From contig JACKML010000004.1 in NCBI GenBank assembly GCA_024235415.1, positions 124,001-188,000 on the forward strand: a stretch of DNA of 64,000 bases. Reading direction: 5' to 3'. Source of the stretch: Chromatiaceae bacterium (GTDB taxonomy: Bacteria; Pseudomonadota; Gammaproteobacteria; Chromatiales; Chromatiaceae). Positions 1 to 8,291 of the stretch are shown piece after piece; the first letter of the stretch is position 1; each line of letters begins with the position of its first letter. The notes beneath the pieces were generated by a model that had not been told where the DNA came from, searched no databases, and saw only the letters and a program-made list of their open reading frames with translations. Position numbers and translations under genes: made by a program.

Positions 1-51
1 ATCGATTCCTCCTATACGCGACACTTCCTCGACCGTGTCATGAAGGGCTGA
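1..51 (+). CDS. C-terminal end of an upstream gene (partial)
   Basis: The first 51 bases read in frame 1 as a 16-residue tail ending HFLDRVMKG and a TGA stop, only three bases before the next start codon. The tight spacing suggests it is the upstream partner of the acyltransferase operon. Too little is present to name the protein. An acyltransferase partner, for example an OlsB-type enzyme, would fit the context but cannot be shown. Confidence 0.55.
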   Translation: MDSSYTRHFLDRVMKG

Positions 52-54
52 ACC

Positions 55-837
55 ATGGGAGCAATCAGGATCGTATGGCGCAGTCTGATGCTGACGGGGC
101 ACGTGCTTTTCGGCCTGCTGCTCACGCCGTTCATTCTGCACAGGCACCCGGGCGGCATCCTGCGTACCCATCCCGTTGTCACCTCCTGGTGGCACAACCG
201 CCTCACCGACATCCTCGGCATCCGGGTAACGGTCTCCGGCCACCGGCCGCGGCCACCGGCATTGCTGGTCAGCAACCATGTCTCCTGGCTGGACATCGTC
301 ATCCTCGGCGGCCTCACCCACACCGACTTCCTGTCCAAGGACGAGGTCCGTCGCTGGCCACTGATCGGCTGGCTGGCGGCGCGTGCAGGGACCCTGTTCA
401 TCCGCCGCGGCGACGGTCAGGCCGGCGCCGTCAGCGCTCAGATCGCGCAACGCCTGCGTGAGCAGGGCCTGCTGACACTGTTTCCCGAAGGCACGACCAC
501 CGACGGACGCGAGGTCCGCCCGTTTTTTTCACGCCTGTTCGCCGCCGCAGTGGATACCGGGACAGACGTGATCCCGGTCGCGCTGCGCTACCACATCGGC
601 GGCGGCTTTGATCCGGTCGCCCCCTACACCGGCAGCCAGTCGTTGGCGCAGAACCTGCGCGGCCTGCTGCAGCGGGAACGGACCGAGGTTCACGTGGTCT
701 TCACCCAAGCGATCACGCTGAAAGACCACTCGCGCAAGGAAGTCGCCGAACTGGCACGCAGCGCGATCATCGGTGCACTCAACAGCCCGGAACAGGTACC
801 CCTGACCCAGCACAGGCCGATCAGGGCCGCGGGATGA
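55..837 (+). CDS. Lysophospholipid acyltransferase, PlsC family
   Basis: This 260-residue protein carries the two hallmark blocks of the PlsC/LPLAT family: NHVSWLD (the HX4D catalytic motif, near residue 75) and FPEGTTT (the acceptor-binding motif, near residue 145). A hydrophobic N-terminal stretch (about residues 8-27) should anchor it in the inner membrane. The family transfers an acyl group to position 2 of a lysophospholipid; the exact acceptor cannot be read from sequence. The ATG follows the previous stop by three bases and has an upstream AAGG, so translation is likely coupled to that gene. Length is normal for the family. Confidence 0.85.
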   Translation: MGAIRIVWRSLMLTGHVLFGLLLTPFILHRHPGGILRTHPVVTSWWHNRLTDILGIRVTVSGHRPRPPALLVSNHVSWLDIVILGGLTHTDFLSKDEVRRWPLIGWLAARAGTLFIRRGDGQAGAVSAQIAQRLREQGLLTLFPEGTTTDGREVRPFFSRLFAAAVDTGTDVIPVALRYHIGGGFDPVAPYTGSQSLAQNLRGLLQRERTEVHVVFTQAITLKDHSRKEVAELARSAIIGALNSPEQVPLTQHRPIRAAG

Positions 838-891
838 TCCGGCGTCCGCGGCGGATGGAGTCACTCTGACCGCGACAGTTCGACAGTTCAA

Positions 892-2073
892 ATGAATATT
901 CTGCTCGTCACCGAGACCTACCCGCCGGAGATCAATGGCGTTGCACGCACTCTGGCGCAGATGGCAGACGGCCTGGCCGCACTCGGTCATGCAATCACCC
1001 TGGTGTGCCCGGCGCATGCGGCGCGAATGGGTGGGGGCGCAACCGCCGGCAACATGACCGTCGACCTCTGCCAGGTACGCGGCCTGCCTCTGCCGGGCTA
1101 CGCCGGCCTGCAGATCGGCCTGCCGGCACGTCGGCGGATAAGTGACCTGCTGGAGCGGCGACAGATCGACGTGGCCTACATCGCCACCGAGGGACCGCTT
1201 GGCCACTCGGCCCTGCGCGCCTGCCAGAGGCGCGGAATCCCTGCGCTAACCGGCATGCACACCAATTTCCACCAGTACAGCGCACACTACGGTGCCGGCA
1301 TCCTCGGCCCCTTGCTGCTGCGCTATCTGCGACGTTTCCACAACCGTGCGGCGGGCACACTGGTGCCCACCAGGATACTGGCTGATGAACTGGCGGACGT
1401 CGGGTTCGCAAGGCTGCATACCTGGCCACGCGGCGTACACACCGAACTGTTTTCGCCGCGTCGCCGCGACGATGCGCTGCGCAACGCGTGGGGTCTTAGG
1501 CCGGATGACATTGCGGTGATGTATGTCGGTCGACTCGCCCCCGAGAAGAACCTCGACACCGCGTTTCGTGCGTTCGCCGCGATCAAGTCTGCACGCCCGA
1601 GCGCACGTTTCATCCTGGTCGGCGGCGGTCCGGCCGAACAGTCGCTGCGCGAGGCCCACCCGGATGCGATCTTCGCCGGTGCGAAGTCAGGCGGAGAACT
1701 TGCCCGCCACTACGCCAGCGGCGACCTGTTCCTGTTTCCCAGCGAGACCGAGACCTTCGGCAACGTCACCCTCGAGGCCATGGCGAGCGGTCTGGCAGTG
1801 GTCGCATTCGACCTTGCCGCTGCCCATGAATTGATCCTGCATGGTCACAACGGCGTGCTCGCCGCACCGGGCCTGCCGACGGCTTTTATCGACCAGGCGG
1901 TACGCTGCGCCACCGAACCCGGACTGCAGCGGAAACTAAAGCGTCACGCCCGCGAAACCGCGTTGCAACAGGACTGGCCCAGACTCATCGTCAGGTTGGA
2001 ACAACTGTTTCTCGCACTGATCGAGGCGCGACCTGACGATGACTTTGAAGGCACTGTTGAATCAATTGAATGA
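892..2073 (+). CDS. Glycosyltransferase family 4 (GT-B fold)
   Basis: A 393-residue glycosyltransferase. The N-terminus (LLVTETYPPEINGVARTL) is typical of GT4 enzymes such as MgtA or SqdX-like alpha-glycosyltransferases. The C-terminal half has GRLAPEKN and the E-X7-E donor-binding block in SETETFGNVTLEAMASG. It should act at the cytoplasmic face on a lipid or lipid-linked acceptor. Donor and acceptor cannot be deduced, although the flanking PlsC and PAP2 genes suggest glycolipid synthesis. Its end overlaps the PAP2 gene by 35 bases, indicating an operon. Confidence 0.85.
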   Translation: MNILLVTETYPPEINGVARTLAQMADGLAALGHAITLVCPAHAARMGGGATAGNMTVDLCQVRGLPLPGYAGLQIGLPARRRISDLLERRQIDVAYIATEGPLGHSALRACQRRGIPALTGMHTNFHQYSAHYGAGILGPLLLRYLRRFHNRAAGTLVPTRILADELADVGFARLHTWPRGVHTELFSPRRRDDALRNAWGLRPDDIAVMYVGRLAPEKNLDTAFRAFAAIKSARPSARFILVGGGPAEQSLREAHPDAIFAGAKSGGELARHYASGDLFLFPSETETFGNVTLEAMASGLAVVAFDLAAAHELILHGHNGVLAAPGLPTAFIDQAVRCATEPGLQRKLKRHARETALQQDWPRLIVRLEQLFLALIEARPDDDFEGTVESIE

Positions 2074-2572
2074 CCTTGAGGCACCGATCTGCCGCGCACT
2101 CAGCCGGCGCGGCGAGGCACTCGAGACGCAGCGATTCTTTGGCATCGTCAGCCGCCTCGGCGATGACGTGTTCTGGTACCTGATCATGCTGATGCTGCCC
2201 GCTCTGTACGGCCGTGCCGGCATCGGGGCCGCTGTTCAGATGCTCGCGGTCGGGATAGCGTCGTTGCTGATCTACAAGCTGCTCAAACAACTGACCGGTC
2301 GGCTGCGTCCCTGCGACCAGTTTGCCGACGTCGGCCGCCATGCACCGATGCTCGACATGTACAGCTTCCCTTCCGGACACACCATGCACGCGGTTGGCTT
2401 CACCGCCGTTCTGCTCGGATACTTTCCCGCGTTCGGCATGCTGATCACCCCCTTTGTCTTCCTCGTCGCGTCATCACGTATCGTGTTGGGCCTGCACTAT
2501 CCAAGTGACGTGGTCGTGGGTGCACTGATCGGCGGTTCAGTGGCATCGGTGAGTTTCTATCTGATGGCTTGA
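2039..2572 (+). CDS. PAP2-family membrane phosphatase
   Basis: This 177-residue integral membrane protein has all three PAP2 signatures: KQLTGRLRP, PSGHTMH, and SRIVLGLHYPSD with its catalytic His and Asp. Several hydrophobic helices surround them. The family removes phosphate from lipid phosphates such as phosphatidate or undecaprenyl pyrophosphate at the membrane. The start lies inside the 3' end of the glycosyltransferase gene, so the two are probably translationally coupled. The substrate is not determined; phosphatidate or a glycolipid intermediate would fit the neighbourhood. Confidence 0.85.
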   Translation: MTLKALLNQLNDLEAPICRALSRRGEALETQRFFGIVSRLGDDVFWYLIMLMLPALYGRAGIGAAVQMLAVGIASLLIYKLLKQLTGRLRPCDQFADVGRHAPMLDMYSFPSGHTMHAVGFTAVLLGYFPAFGMLITPFVFLVASSRIVLGLHYPSDVVVGALIGGSVASVSFYLMA

Positions 2573-2589
2573 GGGGTTGTTCGCACTGT

Positions 2590-2850
2590 ATGGAGTTTGA
2601 TTGCGCGCAGCGGCCCCGTTGACGCTGCCGAGCATCGCAGGACCGGACCGGGAGAAGCGAGGACTGTCTGAGCGATCGGAGATCGCGAGTTCCGCAGCGC
2701 CGGTCTGGGCCGAGAAGCGCAGGGGACCCCTCGCCCCAGGCGAGGGGCAAGTCATCGGGTGCCCTTTTCTTTGGTTCGTTTCTTTTGGGCAAGCAAAAGA
2801 AATGAATGCGAGTGCGCGCCGCCGCGCGCATCAAAACCAACGCGTGCGAC
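2590..2850. repeat. Dispersed extragenic repeat element
   Basis: This 340-base gap has no convincing gene. It holds a sequence type seen widely as high-copy intergenic repeats in proteobacteria: a block around 2590-2750 whose spurious translations include RGLSERSE, followed by an AT-rich inverted repeat at 2775-2806 (TTCGTTTCTTTTG, loop GGCAAG, then CAAAAGAAATGAA; 12 of 13 pairs match). The hairpin could also end transcription of the upstream operon. Identification as a repeat family rests on recall; only one copy is in this window. Boundaries are approximate. Confidence 0.6.
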
Positions 2851-2911
2851 AGCGCGAACAACCCCAATCACGATCCACGCCATCACCGCGAGACCATGCG
2901 AAAATCCGCCC

Positions 2912-3973
2912 ATGGCATCCAACGACTGCGACACCCTCATCATCGGCCAGGGACTTGCCGGCAGCGCCCTGGCCTGGCAACTCGCGGCAGCAGGACAGCG
3001 CGTGTGCGTGATCGACGACGGCCACACCACCTCGTCTTCGGTGGTCGCCGCCGGCCTGATCAACCCGCTCGCCGGACTGCGCTTCACGCGGCGCCCCGAG
3101 GTCGGCACCTGGTTAGACGCAGCCGACCGTTGGTATGCCGAACTCGCACACACATTCGGCCGGATCTTTTTTCATGCGCTGCCGATGCTGCGCCTGTTCC
3201 GATCTGTCGAACAGCGGCGCTTCCATGAGCGTCGCCTCGCAGACCCGGCGAGTCGGGAACTGCTCGGTGCGGCATTCGATGCGGACCACTGCCCGGAACC
3301 GGTTTCAGCCCCGCACGGTGGCTTCATCCAGCGCCGCACAGGTTACGTCGACATGCCGCTGCTGTTGGGCGAATTGCGAACATGGCTGATTCAGCACCAA
3401 CAGTTGGTAGAGAGCGCGCTGAACCCGGCGCAGGTCGAACTTGGCGAACACGCCGTCAGTGCCGCCGGGGTGCGTGCGCAGCGGCTGGTGTTCTGCGACG
3501 GCGCGCGACTGCGCGCTAATCCCTGGTTCAACGCCTTGCCGCTGGTGCCGGAAAAGGGCGAGATCCTCAACCTGGTCAGCGACGACTGGCAACCGCATCA
3601 CATCATCAATGGCGCCTACTGGCTGGTGCCGCTGGAAAGCGGTGAGATGCGCTTCGGTGCGACCCACCGGCACAAGCAGATTGACGACCGCATCACCGCG
3701 GCCGGCCGCACCGAGCTGGTCGATGCCGTTCGGGCGCTGCGACCCGCATCACCGCCTGCACGGGTGGTCCGCCAGCAGGCAGGGATCCGCCCCGGCACCG
3801 TCGATCGTTACCCGTTGATCGGGCAGCATGCGGTGCATCCGCGCCTGTGGGTGTTCAACGGCTTCGGTGCGCGCGGCGCTCTCGTCATTCCCTGGTATGC
3901 GCAATGCCTTGCCGACCACCTGCAGCACGGCACGGCGCTGCCTGCCGAGGCTGACATCCGGCGATTCACGTGA
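2912..3973 (+). CDS. FAD-dependent oxidoreductase, DAO family, MnmC(o)-like
   Basis: A 353-residue flavoenzyme with the N-terminal dinucleotide-binding motif GQGLAGSALAWQLA and the DAO-family C-terminal pattern RPGTVDRYPLIGQHA followed by GFGARG. That C-terminal layout resembles the oxidase half of MnmC, which removes the carboxymethyl group from cmnm5U in tRNA. The chosen ATG is the one that places the FAD motif near residue 11; the frame stays open further upstream into the repeat, which is unlikely to be coding. Its stop overlaps the next gene, a MnmM-like methyltransferase, by four bases. Glycine-oxidase-type amine oxidation is the alternative. The family is firm; the tRNA role is inference. 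Confidence 0.75.
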   Translation: MASNDCDTLIIGQGLAGSALAWQLAAAGQRVCVIDDGHTTSSSVVAAGLINPLAGLRFTRRPEVGTWLDAADRWYAELAHTFGRIFFHALPMLRLFRSVEQRRFHERRLADPASRELLGAAFDADHCPEPVSAPHGGFIQRRTGYVDMPLLLGELRTWLIQHQQLVESALNPAQVELGEHAVSAAGVRAQRLVFCDGARLRANPWFNALPLVPEKGEILNLVSDDWQPHHIINGAYWLVPLESGEMRFGATHRHKQIDDRITAAGRTELVDAVRALRPASPPARVVRQQAGIRPGTVDRYPLIGQHAVHPRLWVFNGFGARGALVIPWYAQCLADHLQHGTALPAEADIRRFT

Positions 3974-4527
3974 ACATGCGACCGCTGACCGCGCTTGCAC
4001 ACGACGCGCTGTGCGAGGTGCTGCACGGTGACGACCGTGCGATCGACGCAACGGTCGGCAACGGCCACGACACCCTGTTCCTGGCCAGCCGTGTGGCGCC
4101 GCACGGACACGTTATCGGCTTCGACATCCAGCCCGCCGCGCTGACGGCGACGCGCTCACGCCTGACCGCCGCAGGCCTGGACGCCAACGCGACCCTGCTT
4201 GCATGCGGGCACGAGCGGCTGGGCGTGGAGATACCGCCAGACTGGGTCGGCACCGTCGCGGTCGTGATGTTCAATCTCGGATACCTGCCTGGCGGCGACA
4301 AGGGACTGATCACCCGGGCCGACACCACGCTGGCAGCGCTGCAACAGGCCCTGCCGGTATTGCGGATCGGCGGCCTGATCTCGTTGATGGTCTACCCGGG
4401 ACACCCCGGCGCCGATACCGAGGTACAGGTGGTGGAGGACTGGCTGGCACAGATCGGCGACCAGTGCCGCGTGACATGCCACGCCTCGCCGGGGCCGAAC
4501 CTGTATCTGATCACACGTCTTGCCTAA
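3970..4527 (+). CDS. SAM-dependent methyltransferase, YtqB/MnmM (rRNA_methylase) family
   Basis: A 185-residue Rossmann methyltransferase with the SAM motif DATVGNGHDTLFLA and the family-typical VMFNLGYLPGGDK and VYPGHPG blocks. These match the YtqB group, whose Gram-positive members (MnmM) methylate nm5(s2)U in tRNA to mnm5(s2)U. Pairing with an MnmC(o)-like oxidase, through a four-base ATGA-type overlap, suggests a two-protein replacement for fused MnmC. The start codon is GTG at the overlap. The methyltransferase family call is strong; substrate assignment is by homology and context. Its 3' end overlaps the convergent gene by four bases. Confidence 0.8.
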   Translation: MNMRPLTALAHDALCEVLHGDDRAIDATVGNGHDTLFLASRVAPHGHVIGFDIQPAALTATRSRLTAAGLDANATLLACGHERLGVEIPPDWVGTVAVVMFNLGYLPGGDKGLITRADTTLAALQQALPVLRIGGLISLMVYPGHPGADTEVQVVEDWLAQIGDQCRVTCHASPGPNLYLITRLA

Positions 4528-5216
4528 TCGATACGCTGCAACCGATAGATGAACGCATGGGGGTCATCCTGCGTGCCCTGCGCAAAGGTCCAACCCGCTT
4601 GCAGCGGGATCTCGACACGCGCCTCGGGCTGCAGCACCGCGACCTCTCGCACCCTGACACGCTGCCGGTCGCCATCGCGCTGCTTTTCCGCGTCCTGACG
4701 TTTGCCCATCACCTGTTTTCCGCGCTCGGCCAGCGCAAACCAGGCATCCGCGAGAGGATTGTCGGTGTCGCAGGCAAAGGTGATCGCCAGGTAGTTGCCA
4801 GGCGGCTCGTATCCGGGCTGGAGCTGTACCAGCCCGTTGCGGATCTCCCCGTTCACAGGGAATACCGGGAAACGGACCCGCGGCGTATCGTGCAACGCGA
4901 GATTGCTGTCGAGGTAGGTCCCGTCGACCTGCCGGCAGGAAAACCAGGTATCCGGAAACGACAGCGGCACCACCTCGTCAATCCAGCGCGCGCGGCCGCT
5001 GCCGGCCTGGTACTCACCGTCCTGCACAACGAACTGGATGACCACTTCCCAGGGGATTCGCAGACCGCCGCCAAGGTCGCGCTCGCCGAACAGGTAACTG
5101 TTATGACCGGAAATCCGCAGCTGCCACTGTCCATCGGCAGCTTGCTGCGGGGGCGCTGCGTCAACCGCACTCGCCAACAGCAGGCACGCGGCGACCCACA
5201 CACCACCCCGATTCAC
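4524..5216 (-). CDS. Exported protein of unknown function
   Basis: A 230-residue protein with a clear Sec signal peptide (hydrophobic core VWVAACLLLASAVDAAP), so it is probably periplasmic. The mature part is rich in beta-prone segments (QLRISGHNSYLFGERDL) with two cysteines, and I do not recognise the family. It starts at a GTG that overlaps the cbbR stop in a GTGA arrangement, so it is co-translated with the RuBisCO regulator, yet nothing in the sequence links it to carbon fixation. It converges with the methyltransferase gene, sharing four bases. Confidence 0.7.
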   Translation of the reverse strand: MNRGGVWVAACLLLASAVDAAPPQQAADGQWQLRISGHNSYLFGERDLGGGLRIPWEVVIQFVVQDGEYQAGSGRARWIDEVVPLSFPDTWFSCRQVDGTYLDSNLALHDTPRVRFPVFPVNGEIRNGLVQLQPGYEPPGNYLAITFACDTDNPLADAWFALAERGKQVMGKRQDAEKQRDGDRQRVRVREVAVLQPEARVEIPLQAGWTFAQGTQDDPHAFIYRLQRID

Positions 5217-6130
5217 AGCAGGTTACCTGGCTGCATCAGGTTCGCGGCATCTTCGCCCATCAGGAAATCGAAGAACGCCTGCGCCACCGGCGGCAGACGC
5301 TTGCCGGTACAGGTCACCAGATACCAGTAGCGCTCGATCGGAAAGCCCTCGACATCGAGGATCACCAGCCGACCGGCCTCGAGTTCCAGCTCCAGCGTAT
5401 GGATGGACACGATGCCCAGCCCCAGACCTGCCTCGACCGCGTGTTTGATCGCCGAGTTCGAGGTCATCTCCATCCTGGTATTCAGGGTCACACCGCGTTC
5501 CTGGAAGAAGCGTTCCATCGCGATCCGCGTGCCCGACTGCTGCTCGCGAGCGACGAACACCTCGTCCTGAAGGCCGATCAACGGGATATTGGTCTTCGCC
5601 GCGAACGGGTGGCTCGGCGGCGCGATTATCACCAGCGGGTTCTCCATGAATGGGGTTGCATCGAGATCAAGCTTCTCAGGTGGCTTGCCCATGATCACCA
5701 GGTCTGTCTCATTGCCGGCCAGCTGGTCGAGCAGGGTCTTGCGGTTGGTGACGTCGAGCGAGAACGTGGTTCCCGGGTATCGTCGCGAGAATGCCGCCAG
5801 CAGCCGGGTGGCGAAATAGTTGGCCGTGGTGGCCACACTGATCCGCAGATGGCCGGAGTGCACCCCCTTGAGCGCCTCGATCACCTCGTCCAGTTCCTGC
5901 AACTGGCGGCCCACCGTCTGGCTGTAGTGGAAGAACTCGCGGCCGGCCTGGGTCAGGTGGATCTGTTTTCCCAGTTTCTCGAACAGCGGCAACCCGGCCG
6001 CCTCCTCAAGCTGGCGGATCTGCATCGAAACCGCCGGCTGGCTCAGATGCAGTTCCTCCGCGGCACGCGTATAGCTCAGATGCCGCGCCACAGCGGCAAA
6101 AACCTCCAATTGTCGCAACGTCAGATGCAT
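5213..6130 (-). CDS. cbbR: LysR-type regulator of RuBisCO genes, CbbR
   Basis: A 305-residue LysR-type regulator: a winged helix-turn-helix in residues 1-60 (LRQLEVFAAVARHLSYTRAA, then SQPAVSMQIRQLEE) and a substrate-binding effector domain from about residue 90. It is divergent from cbbL, the standard arrangement for CbbR, which activates the cbb operon in response to metabolites such as RuBP or NADPH. The 170-base divergent spacer should hold its binding sites. The gene overlaps the downstream exported-protein gene. The assignment relies on family plus position and is strong. Confidence 0.92.
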   Translation of the reverse strand: MHLTLRQLEVFAAVARHLSYTRAAEELHLSQPAVSMQIRQLEEAAGLPLFEKLGKQIHLTQAGREFFHYSQTVGRQLQELDEVIEALKGVHSGHLRISVATTANYFATRLLAAFSRRYPGTTFSLDVTNRKTLLDQLAGNETDLVIMGKPPEKLDLDATPFMENPLVIIAPPSHPFAAKTNIPLIGLQDEVFVAREQQSGTRIAMERFFQERGVTLNTRMEMTSNSAIKHAVEAGLGLGIVSIHTLELELEAGRLVILDVEGFPIERYWYLVTCTGKRLPPVAQAFFDFLMGEDAANLMQPGNLL

Positions 6131-6300
6131 AAGTCCTATCTTATTTCATCTATCAGTAATATTGACTATCAATTATAGGTTGGCCCTTTATACTCCTCCA
6201 ACCCCACAACAGGACCGGCTAATAAACCTCGGCCGTCCGGGGCCCGAGGTCCGGCCTGACCGGATGTGGAACCAACACCGAATACAGAGGGTTTTAGGCA
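6131..6300 (+). promoter_or_regulatory. Divergent cbbR/cbbL control region
   Basis: This 170-base spacer between cbbR and cbbL includes an AT-rich stretch at about 6130-6195, in contrast to the GC-rich surroundings. A TTGACT at 6162-6167 and TATACT at 6189-6194 are candidate promoter elements, but their 21-base spacing is long, as expected for a promoter that needs an activator. LysR-type sites probably overlap this stretch. A leader of about 100 bases follows, with GC-rich self-complementary segments (6219-6245) and the ribosome site GAGGG upstream of cbbL. The elements are suggestive rather than proven. Confidence 0.5.
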
Positions 6301-7719
6301 ATGGCAAAGAAATACGATGCGGGCGTAAAAGAGTACCGCGAAACATACTGGATGCCCGATTACACGCCTAAGGAGACCGATATCCTGGCGTGCTTCAAAA
6401 TCACCCCGCAGCCGGGCGTGCCGCGCGAAGAAGTCGCCGCCGCCGTGGCCGCCGAGTCGTCGACCGGCACCTGGACCACCGTGTGGACCGACCTGCTGAC
6501 CGACCTGGACTACTACAAGGGCCGCGCCTACGCCATCGAGGACGTACCTGGCGATGACACCTGCTTCTACGCCTTCGTTGCCTACCCGATCGACCTGTTC
6601 GAAGAAGGCTCGGTGGTCAACGTACTGACCTCGCTGGTCGGTAACGTGTTCGGCTTCAAGGCCCTGCGCGCGCTGCGCCTGGAAGACATCCGCTTCCCGG
6701 TTGCCTACGTCATGACCTGTAACGGCCCGCCCCAGGGCATCCAGGTCGAGCGCGACATCATGAACAAGTATGGTCGTCCGCTGCTCGGCTGCACCATCAA
6801 GCCGAAGCTCGGCCTGTCGGCCAAGAACTACGGCCGTGCCTGCTACGAAGGCCTGCGTGGTGGTCTGGACTTCACCAAGGACGACGAGAACGTCAACTCG
6901 CAGCCGTTCATGCGCTGGAAGCACCGCTTCGACTTCGTCATGGAAGCCATTCACAAGGCTGAGCAGGAAACCGGCGAGCGCAAGGGTCACTACCTGAACG
7001 TCACCGCGCCGACCTCCGACGAGATGATGCGTCGTGCCGAGTACGCCAAAGAGATCGGCGCACCGATCATCATGCACGACTACCTGACCGGCGGCCTGTC
7101 GGCCAACACGCAGCTGGCACAGTGGTGTCAGCGCAACGGCATGCTGCTGCACATCCACCGCGCCATGCACGCCGTGCTCGACCGCAACCCGCACCACGGT
7201 ATCCACTTCCGCGTACTGACCAAGATCCTGCGTCTGTCGGGTGGCGACCACCTGCACTCGGGCACCGTCGTCGGCAAGCTGGAAGGCGACCGCGATGCGA
7301 CCCTCGGCTGGATCGACATCATGCGTGACAGCTTCATCAAGGAAGACCGTTCGCGCGGTATCTTCTTCGATCAGGACTGGGGCTCGATGCCTGGCGTCAT
7401 TCCGGTTGCCTCCGGTGGTATCCACGTATGGCACATGCCGGCACTGGTCAGCATCTTCGGCGACGACTCCGTGCTGCAGTTCGGCGGCGGCACCCTGGGT
7501 CACCCCTGGGGCAACGCAGCCGGCGCCGCTGCCAACCGCGTCGCGGTCGAGGCATGCGTCGAGGCCCGCAACCAGGGTCGCGAACTGGAGAAGGAAGGCA
7601 AGGACATCCTCACCAACGCCGCCAAGCACAGCCCGGAACTCAAGGCTGCGATGGAGACCTGGAAAGAGATCAAGTTCGAATTCGATACCGTCGACAAGCT
7701 GGACGTCTCTCACAAATAA
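6301..7719 (+). CDS. cbbL: RuBisCO large subunit, form IA
   Basis: At 472 residues this matches form I large subunits over its whole length and is closest in wording to form IA of chemoautotrophic proteobacteria (YRETYWMPDYTP near the start). The active-site block GGLDFTKDDEN holds the lysine that is carbamylated and the metal-binding Asp and Glu; GKLEGDR is loop 6, and HIHRAMHAV is present. It carboxylates ribulose-1,5-bisphosphate in the Calvin cycle as an L8S8 enzyme. The following cbbS, cbbQ and cbbO place it in the non-carboxysomal IAq group. It is read from its own promoter opposite cbbR. Confidence 0.98.
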   Translation: MAKKYDAGVKEYRETYWMPDYTPKETDILACFKITPQPGVPREEVAAAVAAESSTGTWTTVWTDLLTDLDYYKGRAYAIEDVPGDDTCFYAFVAYPIDLFEEGSVVNVLTSLVGNVFGFKALRALRLEDIRFPVAYVMTCNGPPQGIQVERDIMNKYGRPLLGCTIKPKLGLSAKNYGRACYEGLRGGLDFTKDDENVNSQPFMRWKHRFDFVMEAIHKAEQETGERKGHYLNVTAPTSDEMMRRAEYAKEIGAPIIMHDYLTGGLSANTQLAQWCQRNGMLLHIHRAMHAVLDRNPHHGIHFRVLTKILRLSGGDHLHSGTVVGKLEGDRDATLGWIDIMRDSFIKEDRSRGIFFDQDWGSMPGVIPVASGGIHVWHMPALVSIFGDDSVLQFGGGTLGHPWGNAAGAAANRVAVEACVEARNQGRELEKEGKDILTNAAKHSPELKAAMETWKEIKFEFDTVDKLDVSHK

Positions 7720-7720
7720 G

Positions 7721-7861
7721 CCCCTCACCCTGCCCTCTCCCCGATGGGGAGAGGGTAACGGGAAAGCGGGCTCCTGCTCCCCCCTCGCCTCGATGGGGAG
7801 AGGGTAGCGGGACAACGGGCTCCTGCTCCCCCTCTCCCCTGGGAGAGGGTTGGGGTGAGGG
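7721..7861. repeat. Repetitive palindromic element between cbbL and cbbS
   Basis: The cbbL-cbbS spacer is filled by a structured repeat. Two near-identical units of about 48-49 bases begin at 7733 and 7782, and a truncated third begins at 7830. Each starts with a hairpin (CCCTCTCCCC then GATGGGGAGAGGG) followed by GCGGGCTCCTGCTCC. The outer ends are inverted copies: CCCCTCACCC at 7721 and GGGGTGAGGG at 7852. The CCCTCACCC/GGGAGAGGG pattern is a common extragenic repeat type in proteobacteria. The hairpins may affect mRNA stability between the two subunit cistrons. Confidence 0.8.
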
Positions 7862-7905
7862 CAAGACGACCGAATTCGCAAACGAATATTTTTGGAGTTA
7901 AATCA

Positions 7906-8262
7906 ATGAGCGATATGCAGGACTACAAATCGAGCCTGTCCAACACGGCAAGCCGCAAGTTCGAAACCTTCTCGTACCTGCCGACCATGGACGCCGCACA
8001 GATCCGCAAGCAGATCGAATACATCGTGTCCAAGGGCTGGAACCCGGGCATCGAGCATTGCGAGCCGGAAAACGCGTTCCAGAACTACTGGTACATGTGG
8101 AAGCTGCCGATGTTCGGCGAGACCGACGTCGACGCCATCCTGGCCGAGTGCGAAGCCTGTCACAAGGCACACCCGGCAAACCACGTGCGTCTGCTCGGCT
8201 TTGACAACTATGCCCAGTCCGCTGGTGCATCCATGGTTATCTACCGTGGTAAAGCCGTATAA
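7906..8262 (+). CDS. cbbS: RuBisCO small subunit, form IA
   Basis: A 118-residue small subunit with conserved FETFSYLP near the N-terminus, GWNPGIEH, YWYMWKLPMFGE, and the C-terminal HVRLLGFDNYAQS. It forms the caps of the L8S8 holoenzyme with CbbL. The ATG at 7906 is chosen because TTTGGAG precedes it and the protein then starts as in the family; an in-frame upstream extension would run into the repeat. A short N-terminus of this kind and the adjacent cbbQ suggest the soluble IAq type rather than the carboxysomal type. A strong hairpin terminator follows. Confidence 0.97.
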   Translation: MSDMQDYKSSLSNTASRKFETFSYLPTMDAAQIRKQIEYIVSKGWNPGIEHCEPENAFQNYWYMWKLPMFGETDVDAILAECEACHKAHPANHVRLLGFDNYAQSAGASMVIYRGKAV

Positions 8263-8291
8263 CGGCAGCATCGACGATAGTCGATAAGCAG

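Noticed and set aside
2601..3011. Plus-strand frame across the extragenic repeat
   Set aside because: Its translation is the kind of spurious product typical of this repeat; it also overlaps the real oxidase gene in another frame.
7721..7861. Possible riboswitch or CRISPR in the cbbL-cbbS spacer
   Set aside because: The units are direct, near-identical and without variable spacers; they fit an extragenic palindromic repeat.
6169..7881. A very long open frame antisense to cbbL
   Set aside because: It mirrors the codon bias of cbbL, has no ribosome site and encodes no family pattern.
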